38,499 bases of DNA from Corynebacterium sp. ACRPO (GTDB lineage: Bacteria; Actinomycetota; Actinomycetes; Mycobacteriales; Mycobacteriaceae), in contig NZ_JAKRNE010000019.1 in the NCBI RefSeq assembly GCF_022347205.1, positions 1 through 38,499 of the forward strand. The letters run 5' to 3'. Positions 8,280-17,038 of this stretch are shown here, piece by piece (positions within the stretch are counted from its first letter, which is position 1; each line of letters begins with the position of its first letter). The position numbers and the translations under genes were made by a program. The notes beneath the pieces were generated by a model. The model was not told where the DNA came from. It ran no database searches and saw only the letters and a program-made list of their open reading frames with translations.

Positions 8280-9974
8280 ATGAGAAAACTTTCAACCATG
8301 TCTAATAATTCTAAGAACACGGGCAGCGCAGTTAACCGCCGCCGATTCCTGCAATCCACCGGTACCGCTGGTGCCGCCATTGCTCTGTCCGGTGCAGCCA
8401 ACACCGCACATGCTCAAAGCAGCCTCTCGCCGCGCGTGGAGCAACACATGGTGGAGCCGAAGCTGGGCGAGCGGCCCTTCCTCCACGGTGTGGCCTCGGG
8501 TGACCCGATTCCGGATTCGGTCATCTTGTGGACCCGCGTGACCCCGGAGGCCGACGCCATGCCGGGATCCGGGCTGGGCGAGGCCACCCGGGTTGAATGG
8601 GAAATTGCCAAGGATGAGGGGTTTGGGGACGTCGTCAAGCGGGGCGAAGTGACCACCGACGCCGGCCAGGACCACACCGTGCACGTGGATCCGCATGGAC
8701 TAGAGCCGGAGACCGTGTACTTCTTCCGCTTTAAGGCGCAGGATAATTACTCGCCCGTCGGCCGCACCAAGACCGCCCCGGCGCTGAGCGCCTCCCCGGA
8801 AGAGCTCACCTTCGGCGTGGCCAGCTGCGCTAACTGGGAGTCCGGCTTCTTCAATGCCTATGGCGATATTGCCCAGCGCGGCCGCGCGGACCAGCTGGAT
8901 TACATGATTTTCTTGGGCGACTATATCTACGAGTATCCGCAGCGCGAGTACGCCGGCTATGGCCCGGTGCGCCTGCACCACCCGGCGCACGAGATTATCT
9001 CGCTGGAGGATTACCGCATCCGCTTCGGCCGCTACCGCACCGATGAAAACCTGCAGGCCGCACACGGTGCGCTGCCGTGGGTTGTGGTGTGGGATGACCA
9101 CGAGGTGGCCAACGATAACTGGCGCGAGGGTGCGGAGAACCACACCGAAGGCGAGGAAGGAGCCTTTCTGGACCGCCGCAAGGCCGCGATGCAGGCCTAC
9201 TTCGAATGGATGCCGGTGCGTGCGACCAACCCGTCCGAGCAGGGCCACCTTTACCGCAGCCTGACCTTCGGTGATCTGGTGGAGCTAACCATGATGGACC
9301 TGCGCACCTACCGCGATGAGCAGGTGCGCTTTGGCCCGCGCAAGATGGCCGCCGAAGGCCGCACGATGCTTGGCTCTGAGCAGTACAACTGGCTGCTCAA
9401 TAAGATTGAAACCTCTTCTGCCAAGTGGAATATGCTGGGCAATTCCGTCATGTTCTCCCCCATGAACCTGGCTACCCTGCAACAAGATGAAAAGACCAAG
9501 CCGGTTTCTTCCTCGCTGTCTTCCAATATCACCGGCATTCCGGTCAACGGCGACCAGTGGGATGGCTACTCTGCAGAGCGCCGCTTGCTTATCGACGCCC
9601 TCTCTAAGCACGACTCCCACACCCTCTTTGTCACCGGCGATATCCACTCCGAGTGGGCGCATAATATCAGCAAGGATGGCCGCATCTTCGGCGCCGAGAT
9701 GGTCTGCGCCTCCGTGTCTGCGCCCAACGTGAACGAGCAGCTGAAGCTGCCGGAGGGCAATGAGCTTTCCAAGTTGGCTGAGCGCTACTTGATGGGAGCC
9801 AACCCGCACACCCGCCACGTGGATCTGGACCACCACGGCTACAGCTATGTCACCGTGCGCCCGGATTCGGCGGAAATGCACTGGTTGCGCGTAGATAACC
9901 TGCTCACCGCCAAGTCCCCGGTGCGCGAGGCCGTGACCATGACCTGGCGCCCGGGTGAGGGCTACACCAAGTAG
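8280..9974 (+). CDS. phoD: Alkaline phosphatase D, Tat-exported
   Basis: A 564-residue PhoD-type phosphatase/phosphodiesterase that releases phosphate from organic esters outside the membrane. The N-terminus has a twin-arginine signal, NRRRFLQSTG, then a hydrophobic stretch and AHAQ as the likely cleavage site. An N-terminal beta domain (FLHGVASGDPIPDSVILWTRVTP) is followed by the metal-dependent catalytic domain. Metal-binding motifs are SCANWESGFFNAYG, FLGDYIYEY, WDDHEVANDNW and the late VTGDIHSEW. The first ATG (8280) and ATG 8298 are both possible starts; neither has a clear ribosome site. It is not in an operon. Regulation by phosphate is usual for the family, but no PhoP/PhoR box was found with confidence. 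Confidence 0.95.
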   Translation: MRKLSTMSNNSKNTGSAVNRRRFLQSTGTAGAAIALSGAANTAHAQSSLSPRVEQHMVEPKLGERPFLHGVASGDPIPDSVILWTRVTPEADAMPGSGLGEATRVEWEIAKDEGFGDVVKRGEVTTDAGQDHTVHVDPHGLEPETVYFFRFKAQDNYSPVGRTKTAPALSASPEELTFGVASCANWESGFFNAYGDIAQRGRADQLDYMIFLGDYIYEYPQREYAGYGPVRLHHPAHEIISLEDYRIRFGRYRTDENLQAAHGALPWVVVWDDHEVANDNWREGAENHTEGEEGAFLDRRKAAMQAYFEWMPVRATNPSEQGHLYRSLTFGDLVELTMMDLRTYRDEQVRFGPRKMAAEGRTMLGSEQYNWLLNKIETSSAKWNMLGNSVMFSPMNLATLQQDEKTKPVSSSLSSNITGIPVNGDQWDGYSAERRLLIDALSKHDSHTLFVTGDIHSEWAHNISKDGRIFGAEMVCASVSAPNVNEQLKLPEGNELSKLAERYLMGANPHTRHVDLDHHGYSYVTVRPDSAEMHWLRVDNLLTAKSPVREAVTMTWRPGEGYTK

Positions 9975-10031
9975 TTGTAAGTTCTGTCACATGACAGGTA
10001 CTCGGTGTTAACGAACGAGTAGTACACCTTC

Positions 10032-10077
10032 GATAGGGATAGTGAAAGACCCTCTCTGGGGAATTTCACTACCTATC
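10032..10077. terminator. Hairpin between convergent phoD and ene-reductase genes
   Basis: GATAGGGATAGTGAAA (10032-10047) pairs with TTTCACTACCTATC (10064-10077) with a two-base bulge. A second small hairpin GCCCG/CGGGC (10082-10096) follows. There is no long T-run, so this may be a structured 3' end rather than an efficient intrinsic terminator. Confidence 0.55.
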
Positions 10078-10121
10078 ACTCGCCCGCCTGTCGGGCCCCC
10101 TTTGGTGCCGCGGATTCTTCC

Positions 10122-11210
10122 CTAGTCCGCGGCATACTCATAGTCGATGTAGCCGCGCTCGCCGCCCAGGTAGAACGTAGCCTGGTCCGGCTCGTTGAGC
10201 TCAAGGCCCTCACGCCAGCGCCGCACTAGGTCCGGGTTGGCAATGAGCTGACGGCCCACCACTGCGGCATCCACGTAGTCCAGCTCGATTTCGCGCTGGG
10301 CATCCTCCTTGGAGGTAATCGTGGGGAAGCCATCATTCATGAGCACCTTGGTCACGCCGTTTGCGCGTGCCTTCTGTGCTAGCGTGGCGATGAGCTCGCT
10401 GTCCGGCTCGCCATGCAGCAAGGACACATAGGCCAGGTTCAGCGGTGCCAGGGCATCGAGAAGCCCGCCGTAGGTGGCCAGCATGTCTTCCTGATCGTCT
10501 TCGATAACACCCTGCACGTTGTGTGCCGGGGAGAAACGCACGCCCACGCGGTCGGCACCGATCTCCTCCACCACTGCTCGGATGACCATTTCTGGCAGGC
10601 GCCAGCGATTTTCCGGGCTGCCGCCAAATTCATCCTCGCGCTTATTGGCAGACGGCGCCATGAACTCGTGCAGCAGGTAGCCATTGGCGCCGTGGATCTC
10701 CACACCGTCGACACCAGCATCAATAGCCCGGCGCGCACCCTGGCGGAATTCATCCACGATGCGCGGCAGCTCTTCCTTCTTCAGCTCGCGCGGCACCGGC
10801 GCATCCATCTTGCCAGCGAAGCCACGCACGGTTCCGCCCCAATCGAAGGCGCTCGGCGCCTCCGGGTTTGCTCCGTCAATCAGGTCTGGGTGGCTCGTGC
10901 GGCCACCGTGCATGATCTGCATGAACAGGGTGCCGCCTTCCTCGTGCACGCGGTCTGCGACGGCGCGCCAACCTTCTGCCTGCTCGTCGGTCGCAATGCC
11001 CGCCTGGCCCGGGAATGCGCGGTTGGTCCACGCCGGGAAGGTTCCCTCCGTAACCACCAGACCGGCCGTGGCACGCTGCGAGTAGTACTTCTGGTGCAGC
11101 TCGGTAGGCACACCGCTTTCCCTTGCGCGCTGGCGGGTCAGCGCCGCCATGGTCACGCGATTGTCTAACGTGTATCGGCCGAGTTCCAGTGGTTCGAATA
11201 GTGAGGTCAT
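10122..11210 (-). CDS. Alkene reductase, Old Yellow Enzyme family
   Basis: A 362-residue FMN-dependent ene-reductase of the OYE/NemA family, which reduces activated C=C bonds or nitro groups with NAD(P)H. LFEPLELGRYTLDNRVTMAALTR is the usual N-terminus. FMQIMHGGRTSHPD precedes the active site, and EIHGANGYLLHEFMAPSANKREDEFGGSPENR has the substrate-anchoring H...N pair and the family fingerprint. The C-terminal phosphate-binding strand is LDYVDAAVVGRQLIANPDLVRR. Length is normal. The start at 11210 has only a weak ribosome site but matches the family. It is monocistronic; the physiological substrate is unknown. Confidence 0.93.
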   Translation of the reverse strand: MTSLFEPLELGRYTLDNRVTMAALTRQRARESGVPTELHQKYYSQRATAGLVVTEGTFPAWTNRAFPGQAGIATDEQAEGWRAVADRVHEEGGTLFMQIMHGGRTSHPDLIDGANPEAPSAFDWGGTVRGFAGKMDAPVPRELKKEELPRIVDEFRQGARRAIDAGVDGVEIHGANGYLLHEFMAPSANKREDEFGGSPENRWRLPEMVIRAVVEEIGADRVGVRFSPAHNVQGVIEDDQEDMLATYGGLLDALAPLNLAYVSLLHGEPDSELIATLAQKARANGVTKVLMNDGFPTITSKEDAQREIELDYVDAAVVGRQLIANPDLVRRWREGLELNEPDQATFYLGGERGYIDYEYAAD

Positions 11211-11342
11211 GCTCAGTGCAACGCGCGGCCGAAGCGCACTATTTCATCTTTGCCAAACCCAATCATTTAAGCACGTCAGAAGCACTGTGAAAATGTTAAA
11301 GTTTTCCCCGTACACTTCACCGACCCCCCTTTGATATTCCCC

Positions 11343-11948
11343 ATGCTCAAACGCGCCTCTGTTGTCATCCTCGCCACCTTGTCCATTACCAGCCTTAGCG
11401 CCTGCGGCTCCAGTAATGACCAAGCTTCTACTGAAGCGGAACCAGTATTTAGCCAGCAGCAGGAATCCGACGCGCCCGCTACGGTCACCAAGACCGTAGA
11501 CAATGACGAAAGCACAGGCAAAGAAGACGATGAGGAAAGCGCGCCCGAAGCCGGGAACGACGCACAGTCGCCCGCACCAGAGAAGACAAATCACAACATC
11601 AACGCTGGGCAGATAGGCGGCAAGTGCGGCTACACCAACCAGGGAGATAGCATCCATGCAGGTGAGCACACCTCGTGCGAATTCACCGGTGCGATCTTTG
11701 ATGAAGCCATCACCCACACGTTTACCTATACGCACCGCAATAAGATGGTCAATGGCTCTTATAACACCCGCATTACCGCGACGAGCCCGCAGACCAAGCA
11801 GGCTTACGACCTCTTCTGCGCCATAGGTTCAGACGTGCGCACATTTCATTGCCAGAAGGATAACGACACTAGCGTCTATGCTAGCTACACCTCACCCAAC
11901 AACGAGCGGTGGACAGACCGGCTGGATGTAGAAGGCCAACCCCACTAG
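11343..11948 (+). CDS. Lipoprotein, paralogue of the one at 18658
   Basis: A 201-residue lipoprotein with signal MLKRASVVILATLSITSLSA and lipobox Cys21. A charged low-complexity linker of about 60 residues follows, then a compact domain from NHNINAGQIGGKCG to the end with CEFTGAIFDEAI, ITATSPQTKQAYDLFC and paired cysteines. The same domain with conserved Cys positions recurs in the protein at 18658. The function is unknown. The likely start is ATG 11343, with TTGATA just upstream, so it may be leaderless. Its stop codon overlaps the stop of mscCG on the other strand. Confidence 0.82.
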   Translation: MLKRASVVILATLSITSLSACGSSNDQASTEAEPVFSQQQESDAPATVTKTVDNDESTGKEDDEESAPEAGNDAQSPAPEKTNHNINAGQIGGKCGYTNQGDSIHAGEHTSCEFTGAIFDEAITHTFTYTHRNKMVNGSYNTRITATSPQTKQAYDLFCAIGSDVRTFHCQKDNDTSVYASYTSPNNERWTDRLDVEGQPH

Positions 11949-13537
11949 CGGGGTTCCGCGGGTATCGCCACGCCTGTGCTGCCAGCGGTTCCAGACGCTT
12001 GGGTGCCGTCGCCGGTATCAGGCGCAGTAGCAGCGCCATTGTCAGAATCGGTCCCGGCGGTGTCTGCACCATTTGCGGCGCTCGGGGCCGGCGAGGCATT
12101 ACCAGTAGCGCCCGTTCCCTGGCCGTTACCGGCAGGACTATCGGTCAGCCCAGCACCATCAGTGCCTTGCGGGTTGGCGGTCTCAGTGGCGGCAGCGCCA
12201 TCCTCCGTCGGCTCGTAGGTCGTGCCGGTCTCGGTGGTTTCGGGGGTGGGGTTGGCAGATGGGGCGTCGGAAAGCTGCGAGGAGGAGGCTTCCTTGCCGC
12301 TATCGCGCCAGTGTTCAGGCGAGAGCCAGCCGGCGTCCGCGTTTTCAGGATTGCTCGAGGCCAAGGCCAAGGCACCCACAACCAGCAGCGCGAGTACGAG
12401 GCCCGTAGTGGAGGCGCGGACCCGGCCGCCAAAGGTGGCAATCTTCTGGAATTTGGTATTGGTCTCCAGTGCGCGCCAAACGCCGTGGGATGGCTCTGGT
12501 TCTCGGTCGTCTGCATCGGGCAGCGCGGGCTTTCCAGGGCCATCGCTATCTGGTCCATCCGGCTCAGCGTCCTTGGTGGCGGCACTGCGCTCTACCTTCG
12601 TCTCAGGGTGGGAGCCCTCCCCTGCTACAGAAGCGTCTTTCACGGACTCTTGAGCCGCAGCATTTCCCCCAGGCTGAATGAGCGGGCGCTGAATTTCGTC
12701 CAAGTCAGCCACGTTGTAGTGATCCCAGAATTCCGAGAGCAACGCCGAGCGGATGGCACGCTCCACCGCCCACTGGCGGGCCGGGTTAACGGTGACCAGC
12801 ACGCGGTAGGTCACGTGCCAGGATTGGCCGGCAGCCTGCGGGGCAACCAACTGGGTGGCCGGCAGCACCTCGAGCTCGCCATTGACGTCCACGGCGATGG
12901 ACGGTTCCTGGATGGCTTGCTCGGAAATCGTGCGCACCCGGCGCGTGATTTCTGGCAGGGTCTCGCCTTCTTGCACTGGCACATCAAAGTTGACCACGGC
13001 GCGCGACCACTCCTGGGAGTAGTTGGTGACCGCACCGGCCGAGCTATTGGGCACGGTCACCAGCTCGCCGGTAGGCGTGCGCACCTTGGTGGTGCGCAGG
13101 GTCAGCATCACCACGGTGCCTTCCACGTCGGTCACGCCATCGAAACTGACATAGTCACCTACGCCAAATTGCTTTTCCGAAAGGATGAAGAAGCCGGAGA
13201 GAAAGTCCGCAATGATGGACTGGGCGCCAAAGCCCACGGCGGCCGAGACTATCGTCGCCGGTACCGCAGCGCCTACTGCTGGCACGCCGAGATTGGTCAG
13301 CGCGGCCCAAATGATGAGGAAGTACGCCGCCGCCTGCACGATGTAGACCAGCGCTCCGGTCAGCGCCAGGCGCGCCTTGGTGGCTTCTTCGTCTTCATCG
13401 AGGCGGCGCTCCATGATGCGAATGGCCAGCCTGCCGATGCGCGGGATCAAAATGCCTATCAGCAATAGTGCGATAAGCGGCAAGCCGTGGTCAACAAAAA
13501 GGCTCCACAGCTCGTAGAAGTAATACTTCAGATTCAT
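11945..13537 (-). CDS. mscCG: Mechanosensitive channel of MscCG type (glutamate efflux)
   Basis: A 530-residue MscS-family channel. TM1 is about 19-36, TM2 60-80, and the pore helix TM3 88-121 (VPATIVSAAVGFGAQSIIAD). The beta domain follows with FGVGDYVSFDGV and VPNSSAGAVTNYS, then a mixed domain to about 275, a charged linker, a fourth TM at about 377-394 after FGGRVRAST, and a 135-residue Ala/Thr/Gly/Pro-rich tail. The fourth TM and tail are the hallmark of Corynebacterium glutamicum MscCG (NCgl1221), which opens under membrane tension and releases glutamate. Sequence such as GFFILSEKQFGVGD and SEFWDHY fits that protein closely. The tail is probably outside the membrane. It ends tail-to-tail with the lipoprotein gene. 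Confidence 0.93.
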   Translation of the reverse strand: MNLKYYFYELWSLFVDHGLPLIALLLIGILIPRIGRLAIRIMERRLDEDEEATKARLALTGALVYIVQAAAYFLIIWAALTNLGVPAVGAAVPATIVSAAVGFGAQSIIADFLSGFFILSEKQFGVGDYVSFDGVTDVEGTVVMLTLRTTKVRTPTGELVTVPNSSAGAVTNYSQEWSRAVVNFDVPVQEGETLPEITRRVRTISEQAIQEPSIAVDVNGELEVLPATQLVAPQAAGQSWHVTYRVLVTVNPARQWAVERAIRSALLSEFWDHYNVADLDEIQRPLIQPGGNAAAQESVKDASVAGEGSHPETKVERSAATKDAEPDGPDSDGPGKPALPDADDREPEPSHGVWRALETNTKFQKIATFGGRVRASTTGLVLALLVVGALALASSNPENADAGWLSPEHWRDSGKEASSSQLSDAPSANPTPETTETGTTYEPTEDGAAATETANPQGTDGAGLTDSPAGNGQGTGATGNASPAPSAANGADTAGTDSDNGAATAPDTGDGTQASGTAGSTGVAIPAEPR

Positions 13538-13633
13538 GCCTCTAGATTAGGCCGCCTGCCTGAAAACTGGATGCCAGTTGACTGCCAGCAACCGAGCAAG
13601 CGGCCGATAACCTGAGTGGGGATTGCCCGGCCC

Positions 13634-14689
13634 CTAGTCGCGGGAGTTATAACGCTTCATGAGGCGGTCAATGAGCTCATCGGTCAGCTTGTCATCTTCC
13701 AAAATGGTATCCAGCAGGCGCTGGGATTCCTCGTGGGAGGCCTGCTCTTCCGCCTCGTAGGAGTCACCGCTAAGGTCCACGCCGAAGTCGATGTTCTCGG
13801 TCTCCGCGGCCTGGGCGCTGAGCTGATCGACGTCCGATTCAAACGACTCCATAAACTCGCTGGCCTCCGCGGCGGCCTCCTTGCGGCGTTTGCCGGATCG
13901 CACTTCCTTTTCGATGCGCCGCTGCAGCGCGGCCTCCATCTGACGGTGGCGCCACGAGCGCACGCGGTGCGGCTCCAAGCGGCGGCCCACCGCGCGGCTC
14001 TTATTCTCGGCCTTCTTGGCCAGCACCTTCACTTGGGCAGCGGTGTCATTAATCGGCGCCCATTCCTGGTATGCCGGCACGCGCCAGCCGGCCCAAATAC
14101 CCAGCAGCGCCAAGAAAATGGAGACCAGCGGTCCGATAATCATGCCCACGGCCATCATGTCATAGTGGTGGCCCACCAAGACGATGATTGCGCAGGCCAC
14201 GGCCGGGATGACCGTCGGCTGGTTATCGCCAAAGACGCTAGGCTCGCGCCCCATGACGATGTCACGAATCATGGACCCGCCCGTGGCGGTAAACACGCCC
14301 ATCATGATGCACGGGATAAGCGGCAGCCCATAAGTAATGGCCTTGACGGCGCCGGTGGCGGCCCAGAGGCCGGACACGACGGCGTCGCCATGCGCTTGCA
14401 GATAATCCCAGGTCTTGCCCTTGAAGTAGACAAAGCGGGCGATAAGCGCACCGGCAAAGGCCAGATAAAGGTACTCCGGCTGGCTCATGGCCGCCACGGT
14501 GCCGCGGTTGATCAGCACGTCGCGCACCATGCCGCCGCCCAGGGAAGAAAACATCGCGATGAAGAAAAAGCCGATGATGTCATAGCCGCGCTTGCGCGCC
14601 ATAGTGCCGCCGATGATTCCCATCAGCAGCACGCCGCTGATATCGGACCAGCGGTAGAGAGATTCAATGAGCGGATCCACTTCAACCAT
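13634..14689 (-). CDS. TRIC cation channel / UPF0126 family membrane protein
   Basis: A protein of about 351 residues with the two repeated UPF0126 halves. Each half ends in a glycine-rich motif, SSLGGGMVRDVL and TATGGSMIRDIV, the signature of prokaryotic TRIC-type trimeric channels; some family members have been linked to glycine transport. Seven membrane segments lie in the first ~215 residues. An unusual cytoplasmic tail of about 135 residues follows, very charged and probably helical (RRIEKEVRSGKRRKEAAAEA), which the short bacterial homologues lack. ATG 14689 (MVEVDPLIESL) starts where the family starts; ATG 14737 would add 16 residues. Neither has a strong ribosome site. Confidence 0.85.
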   Translation of the reverse strand: MVEVDPLIESLYRWSDISGVLLMGIIGGTMARKRGYDIIGFFFIAMFSSLGGGMVRDVLINRGTVAAMSQPEYLYLAFAGALIARFVYFKGKTWDYLQAHGDAVVSGLWAATGAVKAITYGLPLIPCIMMGVFTATGGSMIRDIVMGREPSVFGDNQPTVIPAVACAIIVLVGHHYDMMAVGMIIGPLVSIFLALLGIWAGWRVPAYQEWAPINDTAAQVKVLAKKAENKSRAVGRRLEPHRVRSWRHRQMEAALQRRIEKEVRSGKRRKEAAAEASEFMESFESDVDQLSAQAAETENIDFGVDLSGDSYEAEEQASHEESQRLLDTILEDDKLTDELIDRLMKRYNSRD

Positions 14690-14756
14690 ATGGTTATTAG
14701 ACTTCACCGCCCGCCACCGCGCAATTAGCACACCCATATGCGCAGCCAGGCACGAG

Positions 14757-14786
14757 AAAAGGCGCCGGCCTTGCTTGCCGACGCCT
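14757..14786 (-). terminator. Terminator of the CAU-anticodon tRNA
   Basis: On the reverse strand AGGCGTCGGC pairs with GCCGGCGCCT (one T-G pair) and runs into TTTT. It starts 12 bases past the tRNA 3' end. Confidence 0.8.
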
Positions 14787-14797
14787 CCCTCTCACCG

Positions 14798-14871
14798 TGG
14801 GGCCAGCGGGGCTCGAACCCGCGACCAACGGATTATGAGTCCGTAGCTCTAACCGACTGAGCTATAGCCCC
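14798..14871 (-). tRNA. tRNA with anticodon CAU (elongator Met or lysidine-modified Ile2)
   Basis: A complete 74-nt cloverleaf on the reverse strand: acceptor GGGGCTA/TGGCCCC, D-arm TAGCTCAGTCGGTTAGAGC, anticodon stem ACGGA/TCCGT with loop CTCATAA, T-loop TTCGAGC, discriminator A, no encoded CCA. The C1-G72 mismatch of initiator tRNA is absent, so this is not the initiator. The anticodon CAU leaves elongator Met or Ile2 (recoded by TilS). The acceptor GGGGCTA resembles bacterial tRNA-Ile(GAU), but identity cannot be settled by eye. Confidence 0.9.
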
Positions 14872-15002
14872 ACGCGGATCACACACCGCTAGGGCGAAGA
14901 TCCGCTCTCAAAAGAGTAGCCAATGCGAGGCTAAAGACCAATTTTCCCCCTACCTTTTTGAGTATTTGTACGTTTCCTACCCCCTGAGGGTAGAAATTAT
15001 TT

Positions 15003-15908
15003 ATGCGCAAACTACTCTCTTCTCTCGTTCTCGCCTCTGCACTCACGCTTACTTCCTGCTCAGGTAGCGGAAGTGACAACCCAAAGGCAAGCGACTCCAA
15101 TAATTCCTCATCCGGTGCACAGGCTGATGCGAAGTCCGCAATTGGAACGTGGAAGCAAGAGGACAGCGCATCTGAAGATGGCTGGATGGAAGCCAGCATC
15201 ACCGATGACGTCATCACCATCGAATGGGTCATGGACAACGGCGAAAATCGCATGACCTATTGGATCGGCACCTTTGACGCTCAAGCCGCTGCATCCGGTG
15301 AGACCGTTAGCTCAAACCGCGATACCGTTGCCACCGCCTCTGAGTGGATGGCCGCTTCTTCCGATAAGAAAGATTTCTCTATCGATGACGACTCCTTAAC
15401 TTTCAAGGTCGCGATTGAAGATAAGGAATTCACCACGCACATGAAAAAGGTGAAGGATGATCCGACAACCGTTAAAGAGCTAAAGAGCACAGATTTCAGC
15501 CAATCCTTCAAAGACGGAGTCCTTGATGTTCCAGCCGCCAAGTTCGAAATTACCGATCACCGTGTTGTTCAACCCGGTGAGCCCGGTAACGAAATAGGTG
15601 AAAAGCCACTTCTCGTCTTTAACTATGACGTAACGAATAAAACGGATGAAACCCTAACCACCACTGACTTCGTCGTGTACTTCACCGCCATTCAAGACAA
15701 TGATCCGAATAAGGTAAACGAGCTCGACCTCGGTTCCTATTTTGATCCTGAAACTTCCGATACTCAGCTTGAACAGATTAAAAAGGGAGGAACTGTCGCC
15801 GGAACAATAGCCTACGAGCTCGATGATTTAACCACACCTGTGGACCTTGTCGCGTCTAAGTCCTTCAGCCAAGACGAAATCGGCCGCCAAACTTTCGAGC
15901 TCGATTAA
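15003..15908 (+). CDS. Lipoprotein with C-terminal DUF5067-like domain
   Basis: A 301-residue lipoprotein with signal MRKLLSSLVLASALTLTS and lipobox Cys19. A Ser/Asn/Gly linker leads to an N-terminal beta domain (about 45-150, GTWKQEDS... ITIEWVMDN... YWIGTF). The second half (about 175-270) contains AAKFEITDHRVVQPGEPGNE and KPLLVFNYDVTNKTDETLTTTDFVVYF, which looks like the DUF5067 fold of secreted Gram-positive proteins. The role is unknown. There is no ribosome site, and the AT-rich stretch directly before the ATG suggests a leaderless start. It stands alone between the tRNA and the PTS genes. Confidence 0.8.
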   Translation: MRKLLSSLVLASALTLTSCSGSGSDNPKASDSNNSSSGAQADAKSAIGTWKQEDSASEDGWMEASITDDVITIEWVMDNGENRMTYWIGTFDAQAAASGETVSSNRDTVATASEWMAASSDKKDFSIDDDSLTFKVAIEDKEFTTHMKKVKDDPTTVKELKSTDFSQSFKDGVLDVPAAKFEITDHRVVQPGEPGNEIGEKPLLVFNYDVTNKTDETLTTTDFVVYFTAIQDNDPNKVNELDLGSYFDPETSDTQLEQIKKGGTVAGTIAYELDDLTTPVDLVASKSFSQDEIGRQTFELD

Positions 15909-16165
15909 CTGCCCGTACTCAACGCGAGTAACTCTCCCGTTCTGGCTACTGCAGAAGCCGAAGCCCGCTGAAATACAAGGCCTGAAGTGAGATCGAACCA
16001 TTTTCGCGCCCCGGCTCTGTCTGGCCGCACATGGCCGCTCCTTACTCTGCAGCAAACTCAGCAGTTCCCACAGCCCGATGGAGTGCCCTAGGGCTGTTCC
16101 AACCCTTCCCTATGCAAACGTTACCCCTGCTTTTACCTCCGGTTTCTCCACAGCATAGAATCATC

Positions 16166-16189
16166 AGTGACATTCACCCCGATGTCACT
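16166..16189. promoter_or_regulatory. Palindromic operator candidate before the PTS operon
   Basis: AGTGACAT (16166-16173) and ATGTCACT (16182-16189) form a perfect 8-bp inverted repeat with an 8-base spacer. It sits 22 bases before the PTS IIA-IIB start, where a repressor would block transcription or translation. The remaining 15909-16165 shows no gene. Which regulator binds is unknown, and no regulator gene is adjacent. Confidence 0.5.
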
Positions 16190-16211
16190 ATTTCTGTGAT
16201 GGGAGATACAT

Positions 16212-17027
16212 ATGGCGACACTAGATTCCCTTTTGGTGCCCGGCGCGGTGGAGCTCCACGGCGCCGCGGATAACTGGAGGCAAACCATCCGGCTGGCGGG
16301 CTCGCTGCTGGAAGAAGCAGGCACAATCACCGCGGACTACACCGAGGCAATGGTGCGGTCCGTAGAAGAAACAGGCCCCTACATTGTGGTTGCTCCTGGC
16401 TTCGCATTCGCGCACGCGCGTCCTTCGGAGGCGGTTAAGGAGACCTCCCTGTCGTGGGTGCGGCTGAATAGGCCGGTGGAATTCGGCCATGACTCTAACG
16501 ATCCCGTCGACCTAGTCGTAGCGTTTGCCGCCCGCAACGACTCCGAGCATCTGCAGGCGATGAAGCAGCTGGCAAAGCTGCTAGCCACCAAACGTGACGA
16601 GCTCAATCAGGCGGAATCCGAAGAGGAACTCCGCGCGGTTCTCACATCGTCGGCCTCAAGCAAGAAGCAGCCAGCGGCCGAGCCGAAAGCGGCGCCCGCG
16701 TCCCAGGAGGCAAAGCACACGGCTCCAGATTCTGTCGCGTCCAAGGGAAAGATCCTCACGGTGTGCGGCAACGGCCTAGGAACGTCGCTATTCCTCAAGA
16801 ACACGCTCGAGCAGGTCCTTGATGAATGGGGCTGGGGACCGTACCTGAATGTAGAAGCCACGGACACCATCTCCGCCAAGGGTCGTGCGGGCGAGGCGGA
16901 TTTCCTGCTCACCTCCGGCGAAATTGCGGCAACGCTTGGTGATGTCGGCGTTCCCGTCTATGTCATCCAAGACTTCACCTCTATGTCTGAAATCGATGGG
17001 GCTCTGCGCGAGCTCTATGACATCTAA
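16212..17027 (+). CDS. PTS fused EIIA-EIIB component, ascorbate (Ula) type
   Basis: A 271-residue fusion. The N-terminal half is a mannitol/fructose-class EIIA domain with the phospho-His in GFAFAHARPSEAVKETSLSWV. A linker rich in Ala/Ser/Pro (about 140-175) leads to an EIIB domain with the phospho-Cys in ILTVCGNGLGTSLFLKN, which is the lactose/ascorbate-type signature. The fusion passes phosphate from HPr to the incoming sugar. GGGAGA lies 5 bases before the ATG. It is followed after 11 bases by the permease, so the two form one operon. In enteric bacteria UlaB and UlaC are separate; here they are fused. No HPr or EI gene is nearby. Confidence 0.92.
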   Translation: MATLDSLLVPGAVELHGAADNWRQTIRLAGSLLEEAGTITADYTEAMVRSVEETGPYIVVAPGFAFAHARPSEAVKETSLSWVRLNRPVEFGHDSNDPVDLVVAFAARNDSEHLQAMKQLAKLLATKRDELNQAESEEELRAVLTSSASSKKQPAAEPKAAPASQEAKHTAPDSVASKGKILTVCGNGLGTSLFLKNTLEQVLDEWGWGPYLNVEATDTISAKGRAGEADFLLTSGEIAATLGDVGVPVYVIQDFTSMSEIDGALRELYDI

Positions 17028-17038
17028 GGAGCATCCTC

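Noticed and set aside
11909..13468. A 519-residue open frame antisense to mscCG
   Set aside because: Composition is Arg/Gly/Ser-rich noise; mscCG on the other strand has full family motifs.
13616..14728. A 370-residue His-rich frame antisense to the TRIC-family gene
   Set aside because: His-rich shadow of a membrane protein gene, no start site or family pattern.
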